Positions 25,383-38,169 of a stretch of DNA of 64,000 nt are shown here, piece by piece; position 1 is the first letter of the stretch; the number at the start of each line of letters is the position of its first letter. The DNA is taken from the NCBI GenBank assembly GCA_029207755.1, contig JARCOQ010000016.1:6248501-6312500 (forward strand), in the 5' to 3' direction. The notes beneath the pieces are model-generated. The model made no database searches, was not told where the DNA came from, and was given only the letters and a program-made list of their open reading frames with translations. The stretch is from Chamaea fasciata (Eukaryota > Chordata > Aves > Passeriformes > Sylviidae). A program made the translations under genes and the position numbers.

Positions 25383-27203
25383 TCACATGTAGAGCACTGC
25401 ACTGAGTGAGATTTCCATCTGATCGTAAAGGCACAGTTTCCTCAGAAAGCCATATGTGAAGGACTGGACATAAGTCGTAAGACTTACTCCAAGTCTTAGC
25501 CTACAAGAAACTCTGAACCAGCTACAGCAGACCCAGCTTCCGCTGCTTCCCCAGCAAGACCACTCAGGAGCATAAGCTCAGTCAATGTCAGCCAGACTGC
25601 TTTCCTAATACAGCTTTGACTCAAACTAACAACACTATGAAAGCTTTTCAGTTCTTCCAGAGCTGCCTGATGGAAGGAATTGCTGCCCAAAGATTAGTGC
25701 CACAATCTTTTTAGACTCTGCAAGCAAAAAAAGCTTCTGTGGAGACTCCTGCCCACCTCCCATGGGTGCTTAATTAGTATCTCTGGCATACTCAGAGACC
25801 TTTGGACAGAGGGTGCTACAGAAGTGGAAAATATTATCATGATTATGCCTGCTTCCACCAGTGCTGGCATCCAAGGGAGAGCTTGCCCAGCAGATGGTGA
25901 AGTCATGAGCATGGCTGGCTCTGGTTATAATTTCCCTCATCACAGACAAGCTCTCCTTGTTGGAGCAGCTTCCCCTTCTTGATGCCTGAAGAGCAAAACC
26001 AGAACCTGCAGAACAGGACTGTATCCTGCTGGTTAGTACCACTGACATATTCAAACCAGCCAGCACTCAAATCACTGCAAACTAAATCATCCAAAGGGCT
26101 TTCTAATTAGAAAGAGTTTCACGTAGATGGCAATTCTTTTTCCCACCTGTCACAGTCAGCACCCCCCTGAATTTTGATCATTAAAAGGGAAAAAAAAACA
26201 ACAAAGCATTAGTCAGCTTTTGTTAAGTGTCAAACATTCCCACTCTAAACAATGAGCAAAACAAGGAGAGGTGTTTAATAGCTCTCAGAGCAACTTTATA
26301 CCCTCCTAAACACTATTTCTGTACCTCCTGCTAATTGCTTATTTGCCCTGGTTGTATGCAAGAGCCTGGCTCACTCCAGCTTTGACAGAGGAGAAGAGCA
26401 GTGTTTAACATGCTGCAGGAGGTGTGATATGCCTGGTTCTAATTTTTATCCTTATTTATTTCTGTTGGGGTTAGCAGCTGAGGACTCTGAGCTACCTGAG
26501 GCGTAACTAAGATGCCATTAGCTTTAAATCTGTTCCCAAGTGCTGCAAGCAGCCTCTCCATTTGGCTTAGGACATCACCTTGAAGATGAAGCCTTTGCAT
26601 ATGTGGGAACATTCTGCTCAAAACTTCTCTTTTCACCAAAAACTTCCTAGGGACTCTGGAATAAAAGCACAGGGTAATGCTCCCCTCCTCTTTCCTGGGG
26701 TTTTTTCACTGTGAAATGTGAAGGATCCCATAGTAGAAAGAAGTGCTTTGAAATGGGAGCAAAGAGTAATCTCTGCTACTCCTTGTAGCACCATGGGAGT
26801 CCAAACACGTTCTGCAGGGAGCTTGCAAATGCATCAGCACCCTGCCCACGTAGGGAGGAAGGGACTGATCGTGGAAACAACCTGACCTGGAGTTCCTCCC
26901 CATGGTGGCTGACGATGGAAATGACTTTAGCCCACATCTGCTGCACGGCTCCAACATCACCGGCTCTAACTCGGGATTTATTTTTATAGCTTTTCTAAAA
27001 CGAGACAGAAACCTCCCCTCGCCTGAATCCTGCCTCATTTCAGGGAAGGCATGGCAGCATGGCAGTCTAAAAGGGGAATCACACGCCGTCGTCATTACCA
27101 GCCTATTCAGAAAGGCTTTGCTGAATCTTTCAGATCTGCACGGTCGCTTTGATGCCACCAGCGGAGAGATTTCTGATGACACATCCGCAGTCTCCAGCGA
27201 AGG

Positions 27204-27221
27204 TGCTGCTGCTGCTGCTGC
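27204..27221 (+). repeat. (TGC)6 trinucleotide repeat
   Basis: Six TGC/GCT units. Open frames crossing it encode poly-Ala or poly-Gln by chance. Confidence 0.93.
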
Positions 27222-30200
27222 CTCCGGCCCTTCCTTACAGAAGCCTCTGATCTATTTAATTTAGGTACTTTTGCTACACACCTATGAGGGTGTCTGATCG
27301 TGGCAGAAGGTAACTTTACAACATTGCATACCCGCCCAATAACCCACCGTGCCACAGTTCTCCAACAGGACCCATCGAGACTCTTCTATTCAACAGAGAC
27401 AGAAACACACTCAGAGAGCCAGAGAGTGAAAAGGCAATTTGTGAATCTGATCTCATCTTCAGCTTTTCATCTGTTTGATTTTCATCCATTGAGCTGGAGC
27501 TGGTTGTATGGAAGAATGAATATGCTGTTCCCTAATGGAAGCTGGATTGACTTGCTCTCTAAGTGGAGATGCCAGACGAGCTGGCACTGAAATGGAGAAA
27601 ACACGGAAACACTCCAATAGTGAAGGAAGATGCATCAGTGCTGTGACACACAAACCATACCTGGTAGCTTTAGTTTACTGTAAAAAATGGGCTGCTCCCA
27701 GATGCTCATCAATCCCTGATGGGCAGACATGCGTTTCCTGCATTTTAGGACTTGCTATGATTTAACAATGCCTTTACTTCCCTGGCTTGAAGAACCACAC
27801 CAGCAGCACAGACAGCACTGCATCTACTCACTGACCTAGCACCTGGCCGTGAGCAAGCCAGGTTGATAGGGGTGAAGATGCTAAGACAGGCTTTTCTCCT
27901 TTTCTGCTGACATCCTTATGTCAGCACCACACTCTAAAGGATATCACAACTCTACCACATCGTGGTACTGATGTCAGTGCCATGATTAAGACAGCAAAGT
28001 AATTACAAGTGTCTGCTTTTGTATGCTGATTGCTTTCCAAATAGATGTTCTCCATTCCAAATAAATCCACTATGGATTAACATTTCTCCTACTTGTTCAC
28101 TACCTAGAATGTATTTGATTAGAAAAGCGTGATCAAAACTCTGCTTGACCATTTTTCAGCACTTCACCATTTTTCCTCATCAGGGAGAAAAATGTATCCA
28201 TTAGTTAACCTTTTCAAACACATTCTTTTTGTAGGCTAATTCAAAGAAGGATTATAAAAAAAAATCGTCAGACTCGGCATGTGAATAGCTTTTTGTGAGC
28301 ACAGGGAACAAGCATTCATATATCAGAACATCAGCATGGGGAGATAAGGGAGCTGTATAGTGAGAGCTTATCTGAATGCAAGATCAGCCCTGTGAAACCA
28401 GCATAAACATCAAGGACAGAATCCATATATTGATGTAATTCTTAGTGCTACTAGTGCATTTGTGTGAATTTGCAATTAAATAAAGCTTATTCCTTACAAA
28501 GAAAACAAGAAGTTAAGGATACAATTCAAGGTCTATTGAGATCAATGAGAATTTTTTTCATTGCATTTGAATATAGCTCCCTCTCCCTCCCTCCCAACAT
28601 GCCTACTAGAATATTAAGAACGAAATCACCTGAAATTCGTTTGTACTGCTTTAAACAGACCAAGAATTGAATCCTCAGTTCTCTTAGTTTGCTTTCCAAA
28701 CCAGCAAATCCAAAGCTCTCCTTTCATCCACAGCTAACATTCAATGTATTTAAATCCACATTGGTTTTGTACCAAATAAAGTCATTGAAAATACCACAGA
28801 TAGATGTGGGTGACAAATTAACTGATGCAGGCAACATAACTTTGAATTTCCTGACTTTTAGGCAATTAAAATATCAACTTAATTGTTGGATCTGTGTAGC
28901 TTCTCTCATTTTAATATGTAAATCAGTCTCTATTACTCTATAGCTCAAAGAATGTGTGACTCTGCTTACTTGATTAGGCTGGGAATTGCTGGTCCTGCTG
29001 TCACTGTGTTTACACTCTAGTGACAACTTTGCACATCAAATTCACATAATGCAATGTCATCAACTTACTCATCAAACATAAACTTCTTAAATACAGCCGC
29101 TGCTCTAAAATATTGAACCTTATTTTACTTCATTTACAGCTCCTAAATAATCAGCATAAGTGAAAAGACAAACTGGAAATTCAACTGCACAACCGTATTT
29201 CTCAGAAAAAAAAGCTTCCCTCAGACAGGGAGATGAACCAGAAAAACAGTCCATGCCAAAAGTTATCCTTTGGCTTCCAAATTTTAGTTGCATGCTGCCC
29301 CTTTAAAATGTGGTACGAGGAGACAAACTTTTTTTCTCAATCTCCACACATTCACCTCACCTCATCTGGGATTCTGTGTTAAGGAGCCCTGATTTATCCT
29401 GTGAAGACAGTCAGATGTCAGCTCCTGGCCACATATAGTTGCCTGCAAATTGATATGAGGACTGCAGAGCAAACCAGCAAACTCATTCACTTTTTTCCTA
29501 TTATGACCTGATCACAACAGGAAAACCATCATGGATAGTATGGAGTAGGAAAGGGTAATTAAGTTCAGTATTTTCCCATTCCTGTAATCTTTCCTGAATC
29601 CAATAAACAACCCCCACCAAGGGGACGCTCACCTTGCCAGCACAAGGCTTTTTCAGACTTCCCAGTGTCCTTGACACCCCTTGCAAAGTTCCTCCACTGG
29701 ATTTCTACCAGTCTGTTGGCTCACGGAGGCATCAGGCTTTAATTTCCAGGAGAAACAATGCATTGACAAGATGCAGAGCAGAGATCTGAGGCTCTGCGCT
29801 GCCGGAGCGCTCCGCCACGCTGGCAGGCAGGCTGGTTTTTCTGATGTCAGGGAAATCGTGTCGGCCTGAATTTGAGACATCAGCACGAGCCTTTCTTCTC
29901 AATCCTGCTGATGAATGAAAGAGCATTTTCAATTGTGTACATCCAGAGGCCTTGTGGCACATCAGGCCTAATCAAAAGCTGCTCCATGATGCAAAGTGCT
30001 GTCAGAGGCAGCTCGCAGCACAGCCCCGCAGGAGCCAAAGGGCAGCTGCACATAATACTGCATTTCCTTCTCTTCAGGGCTGGAAAGATCTAGCAGGAGC
30101 ATCCCAGCCACCAAGGAGGCCACAGCCAAGGAATGAGAGCTCAACTCAAGTATCCCGGGGAGGAAAACAAAAATGACAAAATTTGCCAGCAACAAAGCTC

Positions 30201-31110
30201 AACAGGCTTGCCTCTGGTTGACAAAGAAACCATCAGCGCAGCGGGATATTTAAGAACCTGAAAGATGTAGAAGAACTGTGGCCACAAAGGGTGTTACCTT
30301 TCATGTGGCAGTTTCTGTACAGGACAAAATTGGTGGTGTTTCACAAGGATTGTGGGGGTGGGAAGGAGTTAAAACACAGAGAGAAGGATTTTGGATCTTT
30401 CTGCAGCTCACTGACTTTTCTCCTTGCAAAGGCTCTGAATGTCTGCTGAGTAGAAATGAATGAGCACAGCCACTTCTGGGGGTTGGGGTTACTTCTGGTA
30501 GTGAGAACAACTCTTCCACATGCTCACTTTGTATTTCACTCAGCTACTGATGGACTGGGAACTGGAATCCCAAGTAATCAGGCTTAAAAGTGCTGTTTCT
30601 ATTACCAATTTTTCCTTCACAGCCACATACAGAAGGACACAGAATACTCCTTGTCAGCCCAGGTTTCTCTACACATTTTCTTTTGATTTATCTGCTCTCT
30701 GAAGTCACCTCTAACCTTGCTCCCTGCCATCTGTAATGGCTTTAGCTACCTCTAACCTTCCTACCTACCTCAGCAAAGGCAGCCTCTTCTCCCCAGATGT
30801 AACACCACACCTTTACTGTGTCAGGACCGAGTAAGGAAAATGCATTTGCCCAGGGAACCAGCAGCCTTCTCCTCAGCTGTGTTTTCTTGCAGGGCTACTC
30901 ATTTCCATTACACCCAGACTCAAGTCAGGATCAATAAGCCCAGAGAATCTTCCCTTGGGAGCCTCCTTCCTCATATTGCTACAGAAACCATTGCAGATGT
31001 TGTCGCAGTTGTGTTTAAATTTGGTGCTCCTCATCACATATACATTTTTTTTTTCTTTTCCATTTCCTTCTCTCACAACTGATTTTACTACATTTTCTTT
31101 CCAAAAATAG

Positions 31111-31155
31111 TTTGGGTTTTTTTGGGGGTTTTTTGGTTGTTTTTTTTTTTTTTTA
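31111..31155 (+). repeat. T/G-rich low-complexity tract
   Basis: Alternating T runs and short G runs end in about 15 T bases. It could be a degenerate poly-A tail of a minus-strand insertion, but no body is recognised. Confidence 0.85.
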
Positions 31156-31763
31156 ATGGAACAAAGCTTCTACTAAATGTTTTGTAATCCATTTCTGCAC
31201 AGTCCCTGGCAAGAGGGTAGAAGATGCTTCAAAAAGAAACCCATGCAGGACTTGCTGGAGCTGTATGGAAGTATTATGGAGGTTCACAGGCTGCCTCTTA
31301 GAAAAACAGAAATATTGAGTTCTCCAAGAACTTCACATGTGAAATTGGTAGAAAAGGAGGGCAGGAAGAAATCCTGCAGCTTTTTTTGCTCTTTGTGAAG
31401 GCTAAGTATAGTCTGGATAGTAACCTTTGACTGACACCAAGTTTTACACATTCGCCAGCTACAACAGAACTACTTTACAGAATTTCTTACAAACCTCTGG
31501 CTCCCTGGACAGCAGAGAGAGCCTGAAAGTTCCAGCAATGTCTCAGTGGCACCTCCCACCCCAGTTTCACAAGGAGCTGCAGGCTTCAGGCATCCTTGGG
31601 GGTTTGTTGGGTCAGCAACCTTTGGCCCTCTCACAGCACACAGATTACACCGAGCTCAGGGCAAGTCTCTGGCTGTTCAACAGACTCATGGCAATTTGCC
31701 ACAGGCAGGGCACACTGTTTGCAATATCCTCAGTGCTGCATGACTTCATATCTGTATTATCTC

Positions 31764-31817
31764 CAAAAAAAACCCAAAAAAAAACCCCCAAAACAAACAA
31801 ACAAACAAACAAACAAC
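31764..31817 (+). repeat. A-rich tract leading into (CAAA)n
   Basis: A runs broken by C triplets pass into about six CAAA units. Confidence 0.93.
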
Positions 31818-34599
31818 AATCAACCTTGGGAATCTTTTTGGATGATGAATACTATATATGATTAAAGCAGGTGGTTTTTTTTAAGATCAGAAAACATTTG
31901 TTCCAGACCTCTTGCGATACTGGACTTTCATTCAAGCCAGGACCTTTATAGGTGCCTGCACTTCAGTAGCGCAGAACGTTTACCATCAAAGGCACTGCTG
32001 CTGAATCAGAACACACAAAAGCTTCAAGGTATTTTCCCCTTACGGCTGCACTGCCCAAATCCATTGACACCATTTAGGGACTCTCCCCTGACCACTGTAA
32101 CCCTGTCAACATGAAGTAGAGGAGATCACAACTCTGCTAGAGTTTTTTATGAAAACAGGTATATTTAGCAGCACCACCTGGCTATCTCCAGTGCTGGGCT
32201 GAGACAAAGGGATATGGATAATAATGAGCGGAATCAAAGTAAGCTCCATTTAAACTATCAGCTTATTCCCAGTCTTAATATACAATTCAGGTCCCAGACT
32301 GGTCTGAATGTCTTGCAGGAGAGAAAGTAGCACCATAAAAACAATAATAACGAGAATTAGCTGAGAGATGGAGGCATTGCCCCACAGAGGCTGTGGAGTC
32401 AGCACAGGAGGGCAGGCAGCTCCTAGTGGATCAAGACTGCTGCTAATAACTCTCATCCCTTGTGCTGCTTTCCGTATCATTTGTGGTTTGCACACCAGTG
32501 CTATGCAACATCTCAGATGCAGGTAGCAGTAGGGGATGATTTCTTCCCCCATCAAGGATATGTGGCCATCTCTGGAGTGAAAAAGGACAGACCTCCATCA
32601 GTGCACAGCAAAGCACCAGAGGCAAAGTCAAGCTCTTTATTAACTTCAGATGAAATTGGGATATGCAGAAAGCAATTTACTGAGATACAGGCAGGGCACA
32701 AAGGCTAACATCCTGCTTTTAACTGAAGTCCCTTAACATTTGAAGGCAGCAAATGCCCTGGACCTTTGTGTCTCTTTCAAACAAAGGCAGTTCCTTCAGT
32801 ACAAGTGAAGGGGAACGGGCAGGTTAAACCTAAGTGACAGAAGGGTCACCTAATGAATCCTTGCTGTGCTTCAGGAAGAGGCAGGATGAGACTGAAGGAG
32901 AGCTGCCCTCTGTGCACTCACCTGGCCCAAGCCCATTTAACCAGTGGGATGCTGGGAACCACTGGCACAGAGTGAGGAATGGAGGCTGCACTTCCACATG
33001 TGCACCCACCAGCAGCTGAGGTCAGGGGAGAATCCTCCATCAGGTGGACTCGGGTGTCATTCGCAGGTGCAGCCCTCATCATGTGTGGATTCCCTACACA
33101 GATGGCAGGAAGCATCAAAGCTTCCAAGCACCAACAGCTCAGCCAACTGTGGATGGAGAATGGCAACTTCTAAATTCCATCTGCTCCTTTTTTGTCACCT
33201 TCTGTACTCAGAAACACATTCATCAGAAGCACAAGCACACTGGGACAGTGACAAATTTTACCGTCTCTGGCGTGTCACTTCAACAAGATTAGATTATTTT
33301 AATATTAATTCATTACCCAATTTAAATCAAATTAAATACATTTTACAAGGCCCTGGCATGGCTGTGATGCTGGGGACAGCCCCTGCTGAATGCCAGGTGT
33401 AGCATCTGTGTTAGGGCCAAACACCTGCCTCAGAGTGAGATTCCCCAGTCCTTCATCAAGGACCCCCTTTTCCCACCTTTTTCCTAACAAGGGGAAAAGG
33501 ACACTGAAACCATTGAGACGGATGAATAGCTTTTCTTTTTCGTGGGATTATGCGCAGGAAAATAGTTCCAAAGTTCTCCCCAGATGGCTGAAATCAGAGT
33601 TGATTTCTCCATCTTCCTTCCTGGTAGGGGTGCCAGCCTCTCTCTCACCAGAAAGAATATTAAAAGCACTTTTCCTCTTTCTCACAGGGAGAAGCTGCAT
33701 GAAAGAGGGAACACTCCGGTGTAGCTACGGGACAGCAATAAATCATGCGAGCTCATGGAAAATTCGTATTACTGCATTCTTTTAGTCAGGAACCAGTTTC
33801 CATGGATCATCCATTCCTATCTTCAGAGACATTACCTTTAAGATAGGAACACAAATGGAGACAAGGAGCACCTGAACCATTGTCTCATTTCTATCTATGC
33901 TTTATTACAAGTCATTACTTCTCTCAGTTCCCCATTAGCTGCCACCTACACATTTGCTTGCAACTAAGACCCAAATCCATCTCTAGCAGTGCCAGGAATC
34001 AAGAGACCTACCAGGACCACACACAGGGCAAAAAAAGAAAGATCTAAACAAATGGCCTGAAGAGAAATGGGGGAAAAAATAGGAAAAGCTATGGAGATGG
34101 GGGAAAAAAAAAGTAGAAGATGCAGACTGAAATACAGAAGGGGCAGTGGAAGGAAGGTGTGAAGAGCACGGGAAAGGGAAATGCAGAACTGGAACAGATT
34201 TCAGATCTGTGCAGCAATGCCCTGTGCCACCTTTCCAAAGCTGTCACAATCTGCATCCCCGTTTCCGAGGCAGGAGGACGCGGAGCCTCTCCCCAGATGG
34301 CTGTCTGACCTTGGTGCTCCCAGCTCTTACACAACCCAGCAGGGGAACACAACACTCACAGAGCTCCAGCCCACGCCCCTAGTGTGGTGCCCACAGCCCT
34401 GCCCCCCTTAACACCCCACGAGCCTGCACTGCCAATCTGCATTTTGGAAAAGGACGGGATGTGGTTATAGCTCTCCATAGGTCGCCATCTGAACAGGGAC
34501 TATTACAGCATAAATGAGAGGAAAGGGCCACTGAACCATGTGGCAAGTTGCCAGGCTGTGCTGCAGCCTCCAGCAGTTATGCTCAAAGAGATTTAAAGT

Positions 34600-34980
34600 C
34601 CAGCATAACCTTGATTTTTAATAGAGTCACATTTAATGAGCTTTAACGTCCACAGTAATAATTTTCTTATTACCTACGCAGGAGTCGGAAATACGATCAG
34701 AAGAAATGTGCTGCACTCCAGTCCAATGAAGGGATTTAACAATGGCCAATACATTATTATCAAAACCATCAACATCATTGTCCTTAATGCCTTTTTTTGG
34801 TTGGTATAATTATAATTCTGTGAACCATAAGCATAGCAGTTGCATACCACATAAGCTCGCTGAATGCATCAAACCTGGCTGGCTGGAGGCCATTCAAAAT
34901 CCCGCACCTCGCCAAGCAGCCAGTCAGGTTATATGGCAAAACAGGACAATAAAATCTTACATTTACCTCTACCTGTCTAA
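34600..34980. promoter_or_regulatory. Candidate conserved non-coding element
   Basis: This is a long low-repeat block with many ATTA/TAAT words, for example 'taataattttcttattacc', 'attattatcaaaaccatc' and 'gtataattataattctg'. Balanced sequence of enhancer-like texture (gcatagcagttgcatacc) follows. No ORF or transposon is recognised in it. Confidence 0.25.
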
Positions 34981-37638
34981 AGGCAAAATGCAAACTTACA
35001 TATGACCTCTGTTGTCCTCCCAGCTTTTATCCACACTCTTCCTACTCTGTCCTTGCTCTCTTTTCATCTCCTTCTACTCTGACACCAGGGACCTCCCACC
35101 TCAAAAGCTCAGAGAACTGAATTTGCCTCTTGCATGTGTCACAAAAGCAAGCTGGATAAACAGACAGATGGGGACTGCAGCTGACAGAAAGGGGTAAAAG
35201 AAAAACTCCAATTCTTGCTATTTTTGTACAAAAGCAGCTTCACAAAACTCACAGAAACCCACTCCCTTATCATGCACAACCAACCTCCCTCCCTGGGGTA
35301 GCCAATTGGACAGTGACAAACAAAGCAGAGGGAGTTTCTGCCACACGCTCCCCACTTCACACTTTGAAAATACATTGAAGCAGAAGGCATGTGGCAGCTG
35401 TTCCTGTGGGCAGAGCTAAGAAAACAGCACAAGCTGGATCTTCCATGTCTTATCCAGAGGGAGACACTGAGTTTTCTGGCCACGCGAATCCATGCTGTTG
35501 AGCCACTGCTGAACAGCTGCTGCATCCACACTGCGGATGCAGGATGGAGTCAATGCAGAAATGGATGCAGCTTGCACAGCACACTTGATCAGCTGTCCCC
35601 AAACCCTCCAGGAGCTCTCCTTCCTCCAGCAAGGAGGCCAAATCTGGCACTGACCTGGTTAATTTAAAGCCAGCTCAAAATAACCCTTGTGGTCAGCACA
35701 GTAACACCCTCAGCATCTCTTCACGTCCCAACATTTTCAGTCCCCGTGCTCTGACCATGGTGCTGAATGCTCCCACAGCAGAAATGAGAGTTTAGGTGTA
35801 CTTACGGCAATGTGCCCTGTGCATGACAGTGATGCACTCAAGCACATGAAATACATGAAAAAATGCCCAAGATCTTTCCACATAACCTGGCTTCCTATAC
35901 CTTCACCCTGTCCTAAAAGAGAGCCATCCACAGGGGTGCTCCATCCTTCAACAGCGTTTTCCCATTTTGTTTACAAGAACAACATCCTAATGCACTTACA
36001 GGCACTCTGAGAATCCAAAGAGCCCTCCTGTGACTTTGGTAAATGACACTGACGTACTTCCCACCCTTCTAAGTTCTGAACATGATGCTCTCTTTTATCT
36101 GAGATGGTCACCAGAAGTCAGAATGATGTAGCTTGGGACTGGGGTAATAGGAAAAAAAAAAGCTTCATGTATGTGAGGCTGGAAATATCCTGAAACCCAG
36201 TAAGCTATTTGTTTTCCTGTTGGAATCAAAGGCAGAAGAGAAAACAGCTTTAAAAATGCATCCCTTCTGAGCTAACGACAAACCTGGTAACATCCCAGCA
36301 CAGAGACACCTCACAAACAGCTAAAACCAGCTGTGTGGAAAGGCAGCAGAATGATAATTCTAGCACATCACAGGAGGCACACGTGAGGAACACATTCCCC
36401 CAGAAGAGATGGTCTAATTACTGCAGATGATACCCCAGAGGTTCATTTATCAGCGACAGAGACACGGGCTGACCCCACCTCTGCAGCCTCTGTGCCCCTG
36501 CCCTCCCTGGGCACTGTCAGCCCCCTGGACCTGCAGCATCAGATGTGCCTGGTACTGGGGGCATAGGGACAGACAAGGGCACTGGGCAGCAGCATCTACT
36601 GCAATTTAAACCCCTAAAACCCCGTGCATCTCAGATTCAAATTGCAATGCCAGAGCTATCCCCAAGAACTGCTCGCTGGGGGTCTGAGCCTGGAACCTCC
36701 TACAGACAATGGTCTTTTTAAATGTTTGCCAAGTGTTTCATGCTTATGCATCTGTTAGAGCATCCACTAACAGGAGTGACAGAACTGTCACTTACTTGTA
36801 ACATGCAGTGAGCTCTTCACTTTATAAACCACCCCATCTGCACATTTCACCATCATATTTTTAAGGCTATATAGTATCATAATCCACTCTGAGATGCTGG
36901 AACAAACACATTCTCAGCAGTAATACAGTGCCATTGTTTGAGAGATGGGAAAACAGACAAGCTACTTTATGAGAATTCTGGTTTCATAACAGAGAAAGAT
37001 GTTTTCTTCTGTTCATTTTCTTTAAAGCAGGGCTCTGTCCTTTTGTGGGTCTGAAGTCTCCAGCACTTGTGACCTTTGGGAAAAGCTCTGCTCTCTGTGT
37101 CTCATCTGAGGGAGGTGTCTGACCTCCAGACATTGACCATGTATGTACAGCTGGAACACACCAGGTTTGCTCCACACAGACCTTCAGTTCTCTTTCATTT
37201 TTTTTCTTCTCTATCAAATTGTTTTGAAGCTATGAGAGTTACAGCAGTAACTTCTCCTGGGCTCTTCAGCATAACTTGATTCTGTGTGGTCCCTCACAGT
37301 GTTACAGATGATGGGTTAGGTTTTATTGATATCCTTACCTTGATTTTCAGAGTCTATGTCTGGAGGTGTTGATTTTTGGGGTTACTGTACTAAAAAGTCT
37401 CACTCAGGTATGTGAAAGGAAGACAGACTGTACTGGAGTGCCACAGATTCTGTGAAACGTATTTAGCTCAGTGAAAGATGTACTTTGCTTTCATGGAGTA
37501 TTGAATGTAGCTGTGATTAATGGGGCACATATACACTGATAAACAATATTAATTTGTTTTAAGCCAGGTCTGAAAAGATTCCAACCGCTTGCTTCCCTGC
37601 AGCTATGAAAGTTATTTCCTGCTGTCTGTAGTACCTCA

Positions 37639-37677
37639 AGGGCTAAACCAGCCCTGAAAGGAAGGAAATATTTCCTT
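37639..37677. repeat. Small hairpin followed by 16-bp palindrome
   Basis: AGGGCT/AGCCCT flank a short loop at about 37639-37654. Just after it, AAGGAAATATTTCCTT (37662-37677) is a perfect 16-bp palindrome. Both sit within 325 bases downstream of the exon donor at 37961 in transcript direction. Confidence 0.7.
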
Positions 37678-37961
37678 TCACTCTGCCAGCAGCACCAGCC
37701 TATGAAGGCTGTTGTATTAGTATTTCATTCATCAGGAACAAATTATATGAATTATTATTATTTAGCCTTCCCACCCACCCTCTACCACAGGACTGCCACC
37801 ACACATTCACTCTCTCCTGCACCAACCCAGCTGTTTTCATTTTCCATACAACCACTCCATCAAGCACACTGTCTGCAATGCCTCCATCTGCTTCTGCACT
37901 CAGCTCCTCTGGCAGCACGGATGAATAAATGCATCCCCAGGAGCAGAAGCCAGCAGCCTAC

Positions 37962-38169
37962 CTGCAACTTCTTGTGGGGACTGAAAACCCCCAACTCCTT
38001 CCAGATTGCCAGAGATGGAGCCGCCTCCTTTGAGCACCCTGACGAGCTCCCTCAGCCTTTCACACTCTTCCTGCAGCTGCTGCTGCTCCTCCTTGCGCTG
38101 CTGCTTGGCCAAACTCATTGGGTTCATGCTGAAATGGACAACTTTGGTTCTGCTGGGGTCGTAGTCACC
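37962..38169 (-). CDS. MAD1L1: MAD1L1 internal exon encoding the MAD2-interaction motif
   Basis: This exon encodes 69 codons plus one base of MAD1, the coiled-coil checkpoint protein that recruits MAD2 to unattached kinetochores and templates its conversion to the closed form. The translation starts GDYDPSRTKVVHFSMNP and ends SPQEVA. It matches human MAD1 from about residue 533 to 602, one residue shorter (69 versus 70). KVVHFSMNP is the MAD2-interaction motif (basic residue, two hydrophobics, proline): the Lys at human 541 is kept and the Leu at human 543 is Val. A Q/E/R-rich coiled-coil segment follows (LQEECERLREL). The acceptor is a long T-rich tract ending CCACCCAG before GGTGAC, entering in phase 0. 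The donor is GCAG/GTAGGC, leaving in phase 1. The one leftover G joins the AG opening the exon at 5839 to make Glu, as in human EVAELK. An in-frame read-through into the upstream intron is not coding. Identification is very secure; orthology is recalled, not computed. Confidence 0.96.

Larger units (their letters stand above)
5840..37961 (-). other. MAD1L1: MAD1L1 intron, 32,122 bases, phase 1
   Basis: This is the intron between the two recognised exons. It has GT (37961-37960) and AG (5841-5840) borders on the minus strand. The reading frames on either side join exactly to recreate the Glu of human EVAELK. I found no coding exon, RNA gene or retrogene inside it. Contents seen are CR1 LINE pieces, an LTR edge, a MIR-like remnant, simple repeats and AT-rich blocks with homeodomain-type words, each listed separately. 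Stretches not covered by those entries (for example 5.9-9.9, 16.8-19.1, 25.4-31.1 and 32-37.6 kb) look like ordinary unique intronic DNA. Open frames there have no recognisable domains or coiled-coil periodicity. Confidence 0.93.

Noticed and set aside
36900..36975. Possible third MIR-like core (gagatgggaaaacagacaag)
   Set aside because: Only one block resembles MIR and the flanking order is missing, so it is too weak to list.
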